A stretch of DNA of 64,000 nucleotides from assembly GCA_052387255.1 (NCBI GenBank), contig JBQTJI010000015.1, forward strand, positions 1 through 64,000, given 5' to 3'. This document shows, piece after piece, positions 24,107 through 32,842 of the stretch. Made by a program: the position numbers and the translations under genes. The notes beneath the pieces were generated by a model. It did not search any database. It had not been told where the DNA came from and saw only the letters and a program-made list of their open reading frames with translations. The first letter of the stretch is position 1, and every line of letters starts with the position of its first letter. This stretch comes from JBBQXK01 sp052387255. GTDB taxonomy: Bacteria; Pseudomonadota; Alphaproteobacteria; Rhodobacterales; Rhodobacteraceae.

Positions 24107-24993
24107 GATCCGATCTCTCCCGAGACATAGTCGGCGGCGGCGCGCAGGGCGGCGGCAAGGGCGGCCTCGCGGCCCGCGCCCCGCCGTTCGGCCACGATAT
24201 GGGCGGCCATGAACGTGTCGCCCGCCCCGGTCACGCGGGTGACCAGCACCGGCGGGGGCGCACCCGGGATAACGCCTGCGCCCTGGGTCCCCTCGGCGGC
24301 GGTGCGGCCGCCGTCGGTCACCAGCACCCGACGCGCCCCGCGCGCCAGCAACACTGCAGCGGCCTCGGGGGCCGACGTCAGCGGCACCTGGGCCAGCAGG
24401 CCGGCCTCTTCCAGGTTGACGTACAGCGTGGCCCTGGGATTGCCGAGCAGCGGCAGAAGGCGCAGCGCCTTGCCGGGGCTGGCCGGGGCCACGCGCAGGT
24501 CGGCGCGGGCGAACAGGGGCGACGCGGCGATGTCGGCCAGAAGCGCCTCGGTCAGGTTGCCGTCCAGCGCCACGGTCCCGGCAAAGGGGCGGTCCGCGCT
24601 GCCCAGCCGCCCGTCGGCCAGGGGTTGCAGGACCTTGTCGCCCGCCACCTCGAGCGAATGGGCATCGGCCACAGCGGCGATCAGGCCGTTCGCGCCCTCG
24701 ATCGCCATGTAGCGGTCGGTCGGCAGGTCGTCGGACCGATAGACATGGGCGCAGTCCAGGCCCGCGCGCATGCAGGCGGCGATCAGGCCCTCCCCCTCGT
24801 CGTCGCGCCCGATGCTGGTCAGCAGCGCAGGCACAAGGCCGAACCGCCGCAGCGTCATCGCGATGTTCAGGGCGACGCCGCCGGGCAGGCGGGTGATGCG
24901 GCCCGGCACGTCCGACCCAAGCCGCATCGAGGCCGAGGACCGCCCGATGATGTCCCACAGGACCGAACCGATGCACAGGATGTCGGGCGTCAT
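24103..24993 (-). CDS. psuK: PfkB family kinase, probable pseudouridine kinase
   Basis: A 296-residue ribokinase-fold enzyme expected to phosphorylate pseudouridine at O5'. It has the PfkB first signature region (LPGGVALNIAMTLRRFG) and the second signature VTRVTGAGDTFMAAH with the catalytic Asp. The ATG at 24993 starts the family N-terminus ILCIGSVLWDIIG; the longer frame is an extension without homology. Coupling to psuG by ATGA supports the substrate assignment, since PfkB kinases alone are hard to assign. Confidence 0.88.
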   Translation of the reverse strand: MTPDILCIGSVLWDIIGRSSASMRLGSDVPGRITRLPGGVALNIAMTLRRFGLVPALLTSIGRDDEGEGLIAACMRAGLDCAHVYRSDDLPTDRYMAIEGANGLIAAVADAHSLEVAGDKVLQPLADGRLGSADRPFAGTVALDGNLTEALLADIAASPLFARADLRVAPASPGKALRLLPLLGNPRATLYVNLEEAGLLAQVPLTSAPEAAAVLLARGARRVLVTDGGRTAAEGTQGAGVIPGAPPPVLVTRVTGAGDTFMAAHIVAERRGAGREAALAAALRAAADYVSGEIGS

Positions 24994-25033
24994 GCGCCCG
25001 TGTTGCCGCAGGCGCGGGCCCTGTGCAAGGGGG

Positions 25034-25777
25034 TCAGCCCTTGCGCTGTTCGGCCACGATCTGCCGCATGCCCTCCAGCGCCACATAGCCGCGCAGCATG
25101 ATGCCGCCGATGACGAAGGTGGGCGTGCCGCTGATGTCCAGCTTGGTGGCCAGGTCGTGGTTCGCCTGGATCACCGCCGTGACCTCGGGGGCCGTTGTGC
25201 GTGCCATGATGGCGGCGGTGTCCAGGCCCAGGTCGGCGGCCAGGCGTTCCAGCGCGGGCCTGGTCGGTTCGCCCCGCAGCGCGATCAGCGCGTCGTGGAC
25301 CTGCTTGTAGGCCTCGGGGCCGGCCAGTTGCAGCGTCGCGATGGCAAAGCGCGACGACAGGTCAGACGCCTCGCCCAGGATCGGGAACTCCTTGACGACA
25401 AAGCGGATGTTGCCGTCGCCGGACACCAGTTCCTCGACCTCGGGGGCCGCCTTGCGGCAATAGCCGCAGCGGTAGTCCATGAACTCGACCACGGTGATGT
25501 CGCCGTCGGGGTTGCCGCCGACCCAGCTGTTGGCGTCGTCGAAGATCGCGGCGGTGTTGTCGGCGATCACCTGCGCGTCCTTGGCCGCCGCACCGGCGGC
25601 CTGGCGTTCCTCCAGGATGGCGATGGCCTCCATCAGCACTTCGGGGTTTTCCAGCAGATAGGCCCGCACCTCGGCGCGGAAGGCCTGGCGTTCGGGGTCG
25701 GTCATGTCCTGTGCCGGGGCGGGCAGGGCCGCAGTCAGAAGGGCCGCGCTCAGGATCAGGGATTTCAGCGGGGACAT
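25034..25777 (-). CDS. DsbA family thiol-disulfide oxidoreductase
   Basis: Periplasmic thioredoxin-fold protein of 247 residues. A signal peptide (LILSAALLTAALPAPAQ) is followed by a helical linker, then FMDYRCGYCRKAAPEV with the active-site C104-x-x-C107, and the cis-Pro loop in SGTPTFVIG. The layout matches the DsbA/Com1-like group (N-terminal helical domain plus DSBA domain), usually a disulfide oxidase or isomerase. The start at 25777 begins the signal peptide. It is divergent from the amidase gene; no dsbB lies nearby. Confidence 0.88.
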   Translation of the reverse strand: MSPLKSLILSAALLTAALPAPAQDMTDPERQAFRAEVRAYLLENPEVLMEAIAILEERQAAGAAAKDAQVIADNTAAIFDDANSWVGGNPDGDITVVEFMDYRCGYCRKAAPEVEELVSGDGNIRFVVKEFPILGEASDLSSRFAIATLQLAGPEAYKQVHDALIALRGEPTRPALERLAADLGLDTAAIMARTTAPEVTAVIQANHDLATKLDISGTPTFVIGGIMLRGYVALEGMRQIVAEQRKG

Positions 25778-25981
25778 GATCGGCCTTTGGGTGATGCAAC
25801 GCGCGTGGCATGGACGATCCGGGCGGACCGCGCAAGGGCAGGATAGGGCGGGCCTGCGCAGGGCGACAGGTGGGGCGGGGGGCGATGTCCTGTTTGTGAT
25901 GCGGGCCGGGGATGGGGCACGGGGTGGCTTGGCCCGGATTGGCAGACGCGGTATCGGACGGGAAGGGGCAAGGGGACCGCG

Positions 25982-27211
25982 ATGGCCGGGGCAGTCTGGG
26001 GCAGGATGGTGGCAGGACTGGCGGTCTGGCTGCTGGTGCTCGTGGCGCTGGCCCCCGTGGCCCCCGCGCAGGACCTGTCCGCACTGGCGCGCCTTGACGC
26101 CAAAGGTTCGGCGGTCCGCGACGCGGGCGCAGGCATCGAGTTGCGCCTGGCGATCAGCCAGCCGGTGCCCTGGCGTGTGCGGCTGATGGCCGACCCGCCC
26201 CGCCTGGTGTTGGACATGCGCGAGGTCGACTGGCGCGGGCTGCCCGAGATGCCCCGGCAGGGGGTGCGGGTGCGCGACCTGCGCGCGGGTGTGTTCCGGC
26301 CAGGCTGGTCGCGGCTGGTGGCGGAACTGTCGGGGCCGTTCACCGTGACGCAGGCGGGGATGGCCACGGGCACAGGTGGTGCGGTGGTGACGATCCGGCT
26401 CGACCCGGCCACGCCACCGGCCTTTGCCGCCCGCGCCGCGATGGCCGACCCGCCCGACTGGACGGCCCCCGACCCCGCCGACCTGCCCCGGCCCGAACCG
26501 CGCGGTACGGGGCCGCTGGTCGTGGTGCTCGACCCCGGCCATGGCGGGCTTGACCCCGGTGCTGAGTTTGACGGCCAGACCGAGGCCGACCTGATGCTGA
26601 TCTTCGCCCGCACCCTGAAAGAGGAGTTCCTGCGCCAGGGGGGTGCCCTGGTGGTGCTGACGCGGGACGAGGATGCGTTCGTGCCGCTGGAAACCCGCAT
26701 CTCGATTGCCCGCGCCGCAGGGGCGCATGTGTTCCTGTCGCTGCACGCCGATGCCCTGGCCGAGGGGCAGGCGTCGGGGGCGACGCTGTACACCCTGTCG
26801 GACGAGGCCAGCGACAAGGCGACGGCGACCCTGGCCGAACGCCACGACCGCGACGACCTCTTGGCAGGGGTGGACCTGACCGAACAGGACGACCTGGTGG
26901 CGCAGGTGCTGATGGACATGGCGCGCACCGAAACCGCGCCGCGAATCGACCGTCTGGCCGGGGCGCTGGAAACGGCCATCAAGGCCGAGGGGCTGGCGAT
27001 GCACCGCAAGCCGCGACAGGCGGGGGGGTTTTCGGTGCTGAAGTCGCCCGACATCCCCTCGGTTCTGATCGAACTGGGGTACCTGACCTCGCCCCGCGAC
27101 CTGCGGCGGCTGACCGACCCCGACTGGCGCGACCGCATGGCCCGCGCGATCCGGGCGGGGGTGATGGCCTGGGCTGCCGAAGACGCCGCCCTGGCCGGCC
27201 TGCCGCGTTAG
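25982..27211 (+). CDS. N-acetylmuramoyl-L-alanine amidase (AmiC-like, AMIN + Amidase_3)
   Basis: Secreted zinc amidase that removes stem peptides from septal murein. The 409-residue protein has a signal peptide (about 1-30, ending APAQ), an AMIN domain at about 35-140 and an Amidase_3 catalytic domain from about 178. Zinc ligands can be read as His in LDPGHGG, Glu in GQTEADLML and His in FLSLHADAL, with the catalytic Glu in SVLIELGYLT. GGGGCAAGGGG precedes the ATG. The PBP1A gene follows 88 bases on with its own promoter. Confidence 0.93.
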   Translation: MAGAVWGRMVAGLAVWLLVLVALAPVAPAQDLSALARLDAKGSAVRDAGAGIELRLAISQPVPWRVRLMADPPRLVLDMREVDWRGLPEMPRQGVRVRDLRAGVFRPGWSRLVAELSGPFTVTQAGMATGTGGAVVTIRLDPATPPAFAARAAMADPPDWTAPDPADLPRPEPRGTGPLVVVLDPGHGGLDPGAEFDGQTEADLMLIFARTLKEEFLRQGGALVVLTRDEDAFVPLETRISIARAAGAHVFLSLHADALAEGQASGATLYTLSDEASDKATATLAERHDRDDLLAGVDLTEQDDLVAQVLMDMARTETAPRIDRLAGALETAIKAEGLAMHRKPRQAGGFSVLKSPDIPSVLIELGYLTSPRDLRRLTDPDWRDRMARAIRAGVMAWAAEDAALAGLPR

Positions 27212-27240
27212 CGGCGGCTTGCCGGTCACGGCCCTTCGTT

Positions 27241-27269
27241 TTGCATCGCCGCCGAGGATCGGCTATAGC
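27241..27269 (+). promoter_or_regulatory. Sigma70-type promoter for the PBP1A gene
   Basis: TTGCAT (27241-27246) and TATAGC (27264-27269) are 17 bases apart. Its position supports the downstream GTG at 27300 as the start of the PBP1A gene, since the longer frame would begin before the promoter. Confidence 0.6.
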
Positions 27270-27299
27270 GGGGAAGTTCGGTCGGAAGGGGGCGCGGGC

Positions 27300-29858
27300 G
27301 TGGTCAGGTTTGTGGCATCGGCATTCGGCGCGCTGTTCACGGCGCTGACCCTGGGCCTGTTGTTCGTCGCGCTGACCATCGGAGCGGTGTTCTACATGTA
27401 CGGCCGCGACCTGCCCAGTTCCGAAAGCCTCAAGAACTACACCCCGCCGACGATCAGCCGGATCTATTCGGGCGAGGGCCGCCTGATGGACGAATTCGCC
27501 AAGGAGGGCGAGCGGCGGGTGTTCGTCCCCATCGAGGAAATTCCGCAACTGGTGCAGGACGCCTTTGTCAGCGCCGAGGACAAGAATTTCTGGACGCACA
27601 AGGGATACGACGCGCGCGGCATCGCCGCCGCCGCCATCGAAGCCATCCAGACGCGTGGCCAGACCCTGCGCGGCGCGTCCACCATCACCCAGCAGGTGAT
27701 GAAGAACTTCCTGCTGGGGGGCGAGCGCACGGGCGAGCGCAAGATCAAGGAGATCATGCTGGCCACCCGCTTCGAAGAGGTGCTGGACAAGAAGCACATC
27801 CTGGAAATCTATCTGAACGAGATCAACCTGGGCGCGCGCAGTTTTGGCGTGGTGGCGGCGGCGCAGGCCTATTTCAACAAGACGCTGGCCGAACTGTCGC
27901 CGGGCGAGGCGGCCTATCTCGCGGCGCTGCCCAAGTCGCCGGGCAAGGGCCTGCGCCCGGTCGAGGAATACGACCGTGCGGTCGAGCGACGCAACTTCGT
28001 GCTGCGCGAGATGTGGCAGAACGGCTATATTGACGAGGCGACGTTCAACGCGGAATCGACGCAGGAACTGCGCACGGTGCAGCGCGGCGACTATGATCGT
28101 TTCCGCGATTCGATGCCGACGCGGGATTACTTCACGGAAGAGATCGCGCGCCAGCTGTCCGCCAGTTTCGGGGACGAGGCCTTCTATGGCGGCGGTCTGA
28201 CGATCCGCGCGACGATGGACCCCGACCTGCAGAAGGCGGCAGCCAGGGCGCTGCGCGTGGCGCTGGAAAAGTACGACCGGGGGCAGGGCATCTGGCGCGG
28301 CACGGGCAAGGTCCTGCCACCCGAGGTGCTGGCGTCCGAGGCGGACTGGCGCGCGGCCCTGGCCGAGGTGGCGGTGCCGCGCGATGTCGAGGGCTGGTTC
28401 CCGGCGGTGGTGCTGGAGGTCGGCGAGACCGATGCCCGCATCGGCATCGAGGCGGGGGCGAACGACGAGGACGGCCATTTCATCCCGGCCGAGGATGTGA
28501 CCTGGGCGCGCAAGCGCCAGGCCGACGGCAAGCTCGGCCGCAAGGGCCGCGTCGCGGGCGACCTGGTGTCGGCAGGCGACGTGGTCCTGGTGCGCGCCGT
28601 GACATCGGACGAGGACGGCAGTTTCCGCCGCTGGTCGCTGCGCCAGGTGCCCGAGGTGCAGGGCGCGTTCATGGCGATGGACGTCCATTCGGGGCGCGTC
28701 CTGGCGATGCAGGGCGGGTTCAGCTATCAGGACAGCGTGTTCAACCGCGCGACGCAGGCGATGCGGCAGCCGGGGTCGTCGTTCAAGCCCTTCGTCTATG
28801 CCGCAGCACTCGACAGCGGATTCGCGCCCAACACCATCGTGGTCGATGCCCCGATCCAGATCGACACGCCCCAGGGTCTGTGGACGCCCAAGAACGCCTC
28901 GAACAAGTTCTATGGCCCGGCCCCGGTGCGCCTGGGCGTCGAGCAGTCGCGCAACCTGATGACGATCCGCATCGCGCAGGAAATCGGCATGGACACGGTG
29001 GCGAAGTACGCCGAGGAATTCGGCGTCTACGACCGCATGAACCAGGTGCTGGCGGCCTCGCTCGGGTCGGACGAGACCACGCTGTTCAAGATGGTGGCGG
29101 CCTATGCGATGTTCGCCAACGGCGGCGAGCGGGTGGAGCCGACGCTGGTCGACCGCGTGCAGGACCGCCAGGGTGTCACCCGCTATCGCCACGACCAGCG
29201 GGTCTGCGAAGACTGCGAACTGGCCAGCATCGACGCGGGCTTCCTGCCCGAGATCGTGTCCAAGCGCAGCCGCGTGATGGATGCGATCACCGCCTATCAG
29301 CTGACCTCGATGATGCAGGGCGTGATCACCCACGGCACGGCGCGCGGCATCAACCTGCCGGTGCCGGTGGCGGGCAAGACCGGCACCACCAATGATACCA
29401 AGGACGTGTGGTTCGTGGGCTATACCTCGAACATCGCGGCGGGCTGCTACATCGGCTATGACCAGCCGCGTTCGCTGGTCGGCGCCTCGGGCGGCGGCAC
29501 CTGCGCGCCGGTGTTCCAGTCGTTCATGGAGGTGGCGGTCGAGAAATACGGCGGCTCCAAGTTCACCGTGCCGCCGGGCGGCTATTTCAAGAAGATCGAC
29601 CGCTTTTCCGGCGCGATCCTGCCCGACAATGCCAGCGGCCCCAACGTGGTGGCCGAATATTTCCGCGAGGGCGAGGACCCGCTGTCGGGCCTGGGCGTGC
29701 TGGTCGACGGCGGCTTCGAGATGGGGTCGAACCTGCCCCTGTTCGCCTATGGCGAGACCGAGGGCGGCGGGGCCGTGGTGACGACCTCGACCGGCGAGCA
29801 GAAGGTCATCCCCAAACAGGCCGATTTCGGGACGCTGTCGTCGGGCGGGTTGTACTGA
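27300..29858 (+). CDS. mrcA: Penicillin-binding protein 1A (bifunctional transglycosylase/transpeptidase)
   Basis: Class A PBP that polymerises and cross-links peptidoglycan at the outer face of the cytoplasmic membrane. The 852-residue protein starts with GTG (GGAAGGGGG upstream) and a single membrane helix at about residues 5-30. The GT51 domain has EDKNFWTHKGYD with the catalytic Glu and the GASTITQQVMKN block. The transpeptidase domain has S-x-x-K in GSSFKPF, SRN in EQSRNLM and KTG in AGKTGTT. An OB-like insertion lies between the two, typical of PBP1A. It follows the amidase gene but has its own promoter. Confidence 0.94.
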   Translation: MVRFVASAFGALFTALTLGLLFVALTIGAVFYMYGRDLPSSESLKNYTPPTISRIYSGEGRLMDEFAKEGERRVFVPIEEIPQLVQDAFVSAEDKNFWTHKGYDARGIAAAAIEAIQTRGQTLRGASTITQQVMKNFLLGGERTGERKIKEIMLATRFEEVLDKKHILEIYLNEINLGARSFGVVAAAQAYFNKTLAELSPGEAAYLAALPKSPGKGLRPVEEYDRAVERRNFVLREMWQNGYIDEATFNAESTQELRTVQRGDYDRFRDSMPTRDYFTEEIARQLSASFGDEAFYGGGLTIRATMDPDLQKAAARALRVALEKYDRGQGIWRGTGKVLPPEVLASEADWRAALAEVAVPRDVEGWFPAVVLEVGETDARIGIEAGANDEDGHFIPAEDVTWARKRQADGKLGRKGRVAGDLVSAGDVVLVRAVTSDEDGSFRRWSLRQVPEVQGAFMAMDVHSGRVLAMQGGFSYQDSVFNRATQAMRQPGSSFKPFVYAAALDSGFAPNTIVVDAPIQIDTPQGLWTPKNASNKFYGPAPVRLGVEQSRNLMTIRIAQEIGMDTVAKYAEEFGVYDRMNQVLAASLGSDETTLFKMVAAYAMFANGGERVEPTLVDRVQDRQGVTRYRHDQRVCEDCELASIDAGFLPEIVSKRSRVMDAITAYQLTSMMQGVITHGTARGINLPVPVAGKTGTTNDTKDVWFVGYTSNIAAGCYIGYDQPRSLVGASGGGTCAPVFQSFMEVAVEKYGGSKFTVPPGGYFKKIDRFSGAILPDNASGPNVVAEYFREGEDPLSGLGVLVDGGFEMGSNLPLFAYGETEGGGAVVTTSTGEQKVIPKQADFGTLSSGGLY

Positions 29859-29874
29859 CCATTGCCAATGAAAT

Positions 29875-29944
29875 GGTGCGCTGAAGCGCACACTACCCGA
29901 AACTGTCGATCAGTGCCGGTGCGCAGGGTGCGCTTCAGCGCACC
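29875..29944. repeat. Bipartite palindromic repeat after the PBP1A gene
   Basis: The 17-base arm GGTGCGCTGAAGCGCAC (29875-29891) is repeated exactly in inverse orientation at 29928-29944. Each arm is itself nearly palindromic, so RNA from either strand can form two small hairpins or one large one. The right arm covers the stop codon of the small minus-strand gene. A bidirectional terminator or REP-like element is plausible. Confidence 0.75.
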
Positions 29945-30135
29945 GTCCTGTCGAGAAGCCACCTGGCCATCTGGCGCTTGGCCTCTTCGTTGGAAATCAC
30001 CTCGCCCCGGTCGATGGCGGAAAGACGATCCTCGACCACCTGCTGCACATACAGGTGATACTGGATGTCGTCATGCGTCGCGTCCTCGGGCAGGTCGCGG
30101 ATCATCGCTTCGGCGCGAGCTTTGGCTGTGTTCAT
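29935..30135 (-). CDS. Small hypothetical protein, antitoxin-like
   Basis: A 66-residue acidic/basic protein containing MIRDLPEDATHDDIQYHLYVQQVVEDRL and GEVISNEEAKRQM. I associate the pattern of LPxDAT-x-DDI-x-Y-x-LYVxQ and a late ISxEEAK with small proteins often annotated as antitoxin partners of RelE/ParE toxins. No toxin gene is adjacent here, so it may be an orphan antitoxin or have another role. It is convergent with the PBP1A gene, divergent from prfB, and its stop lies inside a palindromic repeat. Confidence 0.65.
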   Translation of the reverse strand: MNTAKARAEAMIRDLPEDATHDDIQYHLYVQQVVEDRLSAIDRGEVISNEEAKRQMARWLLDRTVR

Positions 30136-30188
30136 GCCCGAATCTAGCAGGAACCTTCGCCTCGGGGAAGCGTGGCCAGAGGGTCGTC

Positions 30189-30217
30189 TTGCCCGCGCCG
30201 TCCCTTCCCGCTATCAC
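30189..30217 (+). promoter_or_regulatory. Sigma70-type promoter for prfB
   Basis: TTGCCC (30189-30194) and TATCAC (30212-30217) are 17 bases apart and end 29 bases before the prfB ATG. The match is weaker than the other two promoters of this type. Confidence 0.45.
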
Positions 30218-30246
30218 GCGGCCCTGATCACACCCCGAGGATCCCC

Positions 30247-31374
30247 ATGCGCGCCGAGACCGAAGCCCATGCTGCAGCCATCCGGAAATCGCTGGCGCTT
30301 CTGGCGCAGCGGATGGACTGGGACACCGCGCCGCACCGGCTGGAAGAGTTCGAGGCGATGATCGAGGCACCCGACCTGTGGAACGATCCGGCCAAGGCGC
30401 AAAAGCTGATGCGCGAACGCCAGGCGCTGCTGGACGCGGTGTCGAGCTATCGGCTCATCGACACCGGCCTGCGCGAGAATGTCGAGCTGATCGAACTGGG
30501 CGAGGCCGAGGGCGACGCCGACATCGTGGCCGAGGCCGAGGCGGCGCTGAGGGCGCTGGTCGACACGGCGGCACAGAAGGAACTCGAGGCGCTGCTGGAC
30601 GGCGAGGCGGACGGCAACGACACGTTTCTGGAAATCAACGCCGGGGCTGGCGGCACCGAAAGCTGCGACTGGGCGGCGATGCTGGCGCGGATGTATGTCC
30701 GCTGGGCCGAGGCCAAGGGATACTCGGTCGAGATGCAGGCCGAGACGGCGGGCGAAGAGGCGGGCATCCGGTCGGTCAGCTACAAGGTGATGGGCAGGAA
30801 CGCCTATGGCTGGCTCAAGTCGGAATCGGGCGTGCACCGGCTGGTCCGCATCAGCCCCTATGACAGTGCGGCGCGCCGGCACACGTCGTTCAGTTCGGTC
30901 TGGGTCTATCCCGTGGTCGACGACAACATCGAGATCGAGGTGCACGACAAGGACATCCGCATCGACACCTACCGCTCGTCGGGTGCCGGCGGGCAGCACG
31001 TGAACAAGACCGACTCGGCGGTGCGGATCACCCACTTTCCCACCGGCATCGTGGTGACCAGTTCGCTCAAATCGCAGCACCAGAACCGCGACATCGCCAT
31101 GCAGGCGCTGAAGTCGCGGCTGTACCAGCAGGAACTGGACCGCCGCAATGCCGCGATCAACGCGGCCCATGAATCCAAGGGCGACGCAGGCTGGGGCAAC
31201 CAGATCCGCAGCTACGTCCTGCAGCCCTACCAGATGGTGAAGGACCTGCGCACGGGGGTCGAGACCAGCGACACCGGCGGGGTGCTGGACGGCGACCTCG
31301 ACCGCTTCATGGCGGCGACGCTGGCGCTGGACGTGGCGGGCAAAAGCCGGGCCGAGGCGCAGGGCGAGGACTGA
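30247..31374 (+). CDS. prfB: Peptide chain release factor 2
   Basis: Terminates translation at UAA and UGA codons. The 375-residue protein has the GGQ loop SSGAGGQHVNKTDSAV, and its stop-codon-reading tripeptide is S-P-Y in RISPYDSAARRHTSF, a conservative change from the S-P-F of E. coli RF2. No in-frame UGA or frameshift site interrupts the N-terminal region (LAQRMDWDTAPHRLEEF is read straight through), so the classic autoregulatory +1 frameshift is absent. The ATG at 30247 has CGAGGA upstream. Confidence 0.95.
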   Translation: MRAETEAHAAAIRKSLALLAQRMDWDTAPHRLEEFEAMIEAPDLWNDPAKAQKLMRERQALLDAVSSYRLIDTGLRENVELIELGEAEGDADIVAEAEAALRALVDTAAQKELEALLDGEADGNDTFLEINAGAGGTESCDWAAMLARMYVRWAEAKGYSVEMQAETAGEEAGIRSVSYKVMGRNAYGWLKSESGVHRLVRISPYDSAARRHTSFSSVWVYPVVDDNIEIEVHDKDIRIDTYRSSGAGGQHVNKTDSAVRITHFPTGIVVTSSLKSQHQNRDIAMQALKSRLYQQELDRRNAAINAAHESKGDAGWGNQIRSYVLQPYQMVKDLRTGVETSDTGGVLDGDLDRFMAATLALDVAGKSRAEAQGED

Positions 31375-31580
31375 CGCGCCCGTCAGGCGCGGTGCCCTTG
31401 GCCCCCCCGGACCCGCCCCGATTTGCGCCGGATCGGCAATAACCTGCGGGAATCGTTCCTGCAGGCGGCGGCCCCTCGCCTCTCTCTGAACACAGTTCTG
31501 GCCAGATTGGCGTGTTCCCTCCACCCTCGCACAGTGCCTGCCGGACGACGCCGCAGGAAGGGCAAAGGAGTGTCGCCGCC

Positions 31581-32762
31581 ATGCAAGACGCCTATGAACA
31601 ATACCTGCTGGAACTGGTGAACCGGGCCCGGCTGGACCCCATGGCGGAATATGCGCGGCTGGGTCAGTCGACCGGCCCGGTGGTGACAGGGGTGCAGGTT
31701 CTGGCCGGAAACAACGCGCTCGACACCGCGGCGGCGCAGCATTCGCAGCACATGCTGGCGGTGGATCTGTTCAACCATTCGAACATCGGCAACGGCACAC
31801 CGGTCAGCCGCGCACAGGCCAACGGGTATTCCGGCGGCTATGTCGGCGAAAACATCGCCTGGTCCGGCACCACCGGCACGATCAACCTGATCTCCAGCAT
31901 CGACAGCCACCACGCGGGCCTGATGAACAGCCCGGGCCACCGCGCCAACATCCTGAACGCCAGCTACAGCGAGATCGGCCTTGGCCGCGAGATCGGCGTC
32001 TTCACCAGCGGCCGCGACTGGAACGCCTCGATGCTGACCGAGGTGTTCGGTGACCGGTCGGGCAACCGGCTGCTGACCGGCGTGGTCTACGCGGACAGCA
32101 ACGACAACGATTTCTACGGCGTGGGCGAGGGGCGGGGCGGCATTGCGGTGGCGGTGACGGCGGGAGGTGCCACGTCGTCGGCTGCGGCGGGCGGTTATGC
32201 CGTACAGGTCGTGGCAGGGCAGACCACGGTCACCATCGGCGGGGTCAGGGTGCAGCTGACCTTCGGCCAGGACAACATCAAGCTCGACCTCGTCGACGGC
32301 ACGCGCGTCTTTGCGTCGGGTGACTTGCGCCTGCTGTCGGGGGCGACCGAGGGGCGGCTTCTGGGCCATGGAAACCTGAGCCTGACCGGGGCGAACACCG
32401 ACGAGACGCTGGTCGGCAACCGCGGCGCGAACCGAATCAACGGCCGTGGCGGCGATGACGACATCCGCGGTGGCGAGGGCAACGACAAGCTGGCCGGCGG
32501 GGCGGGCGACGACACCCTGAACGGTGGCGCGGGCCGCGACGTGTTCATCTTCGGCAACGACTTTGGCCGTGATGTCGTGGCCGGGTTCGAGGACGGGCTT
32601 GACCGGTTCGACCTGCGTCCCCATGCGGCGACCGGCATTGCCGACCTTGCGATCACGGCCTTGGGCGGCAATGCGGTCATCACCGACGCCGACGGCAACA
32701 CCATCACCGTGCTGGGCGCTGCCGGGCAGATCGGTGCTGCGGATTTCCTGTTCCTGGCCTGA
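31581..32762 (+). CDS. CAP domain protein with C-terminal RTX calcium-binding repeats
   Basis: A 393-residue secreted protein. The CAP/SCP domain occupies about residues 5-135 (YLLELVNRARLDPMAEY, HSQHML, GENIAW, MNSPGHRANILN). A beta-rich linker leads to RTX nonapeptides (GGRGGDDDIRGG, GGAGDDTLNGGAGRDVF) and a C-terminal segment typical of type I secretion substrates. There is no N-terminal signal peptide, which fits export by a type I system encoded elsewhere. AAAGGAG precedes the ATG at 31581. CAP domains bind lipids or act on envelope material in various bacteria; the role here is unknown. Confidence 0.87.
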   Translation: MQDAYEQYLLELVNRARLDPMAEYARLGQSTGPVVTGVQVLAGNNALDTAAAQHSQHMLAVDLFNHSNIGNGTPVSRAQANGYSGGYVGENIAWSGTTGTINLISSIDSHHAGLMNSPGHRANILNASYSEIGLGREIGVFTSGRDWNASMLTEVFGDRSGNRLLTGVVYADSNDNDFYGVGEGRGGIAVAVTAGGATSSAAAGGYAVQVVAGQTTVTIGGVRVQLTFGQDNIKLDLVDGTRVFASGDLRLLSGATEGRLLGHGNLSLTGANTDETLVGNRGANRINGRGGDDDIRGGEGNDKLAGGAGDDTLNGGAGRDVFIFGNDFGRDVVAGFEDGLDRFDLRPHAATGIADLAITALGGNAVITDADGNTITVLGAAGQIGAADFLFLA

Positions 32763-32787
32763 AAGGGCCCGCACCGGCAAAACCGAA

Positions 32788-32811
32788 AAGGCCGCAGCGG
32801 ACTGCGGCCTT
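32788..32811. terminator. Bidirectional terminator between the CAP-RTX and bactofilin genes
   Basis: AAGGCCGCAG (32788-32797) pairs perfectly with CTGCGGCCTT (32802-32811) around a 4-base loop, with an A-rich flank on the left that gives a U-rich tail on the minus transcript. It sits midway between two convergent genes. Confidence 0.75.
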
Positions 32812-32842
32812 CATGTCGGTGGCACGGGTCGCAGGCCTCTGC

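Noticed and set aside
26979..29891. Very long open frame (970 codons) antisense to the PBP1A gene
   Set aside because: It is a shadow of third-position G/C in the real gene; the translation is His/Arg/Ala-rich, matches no family and covers a gene with complete catalytic motifs.
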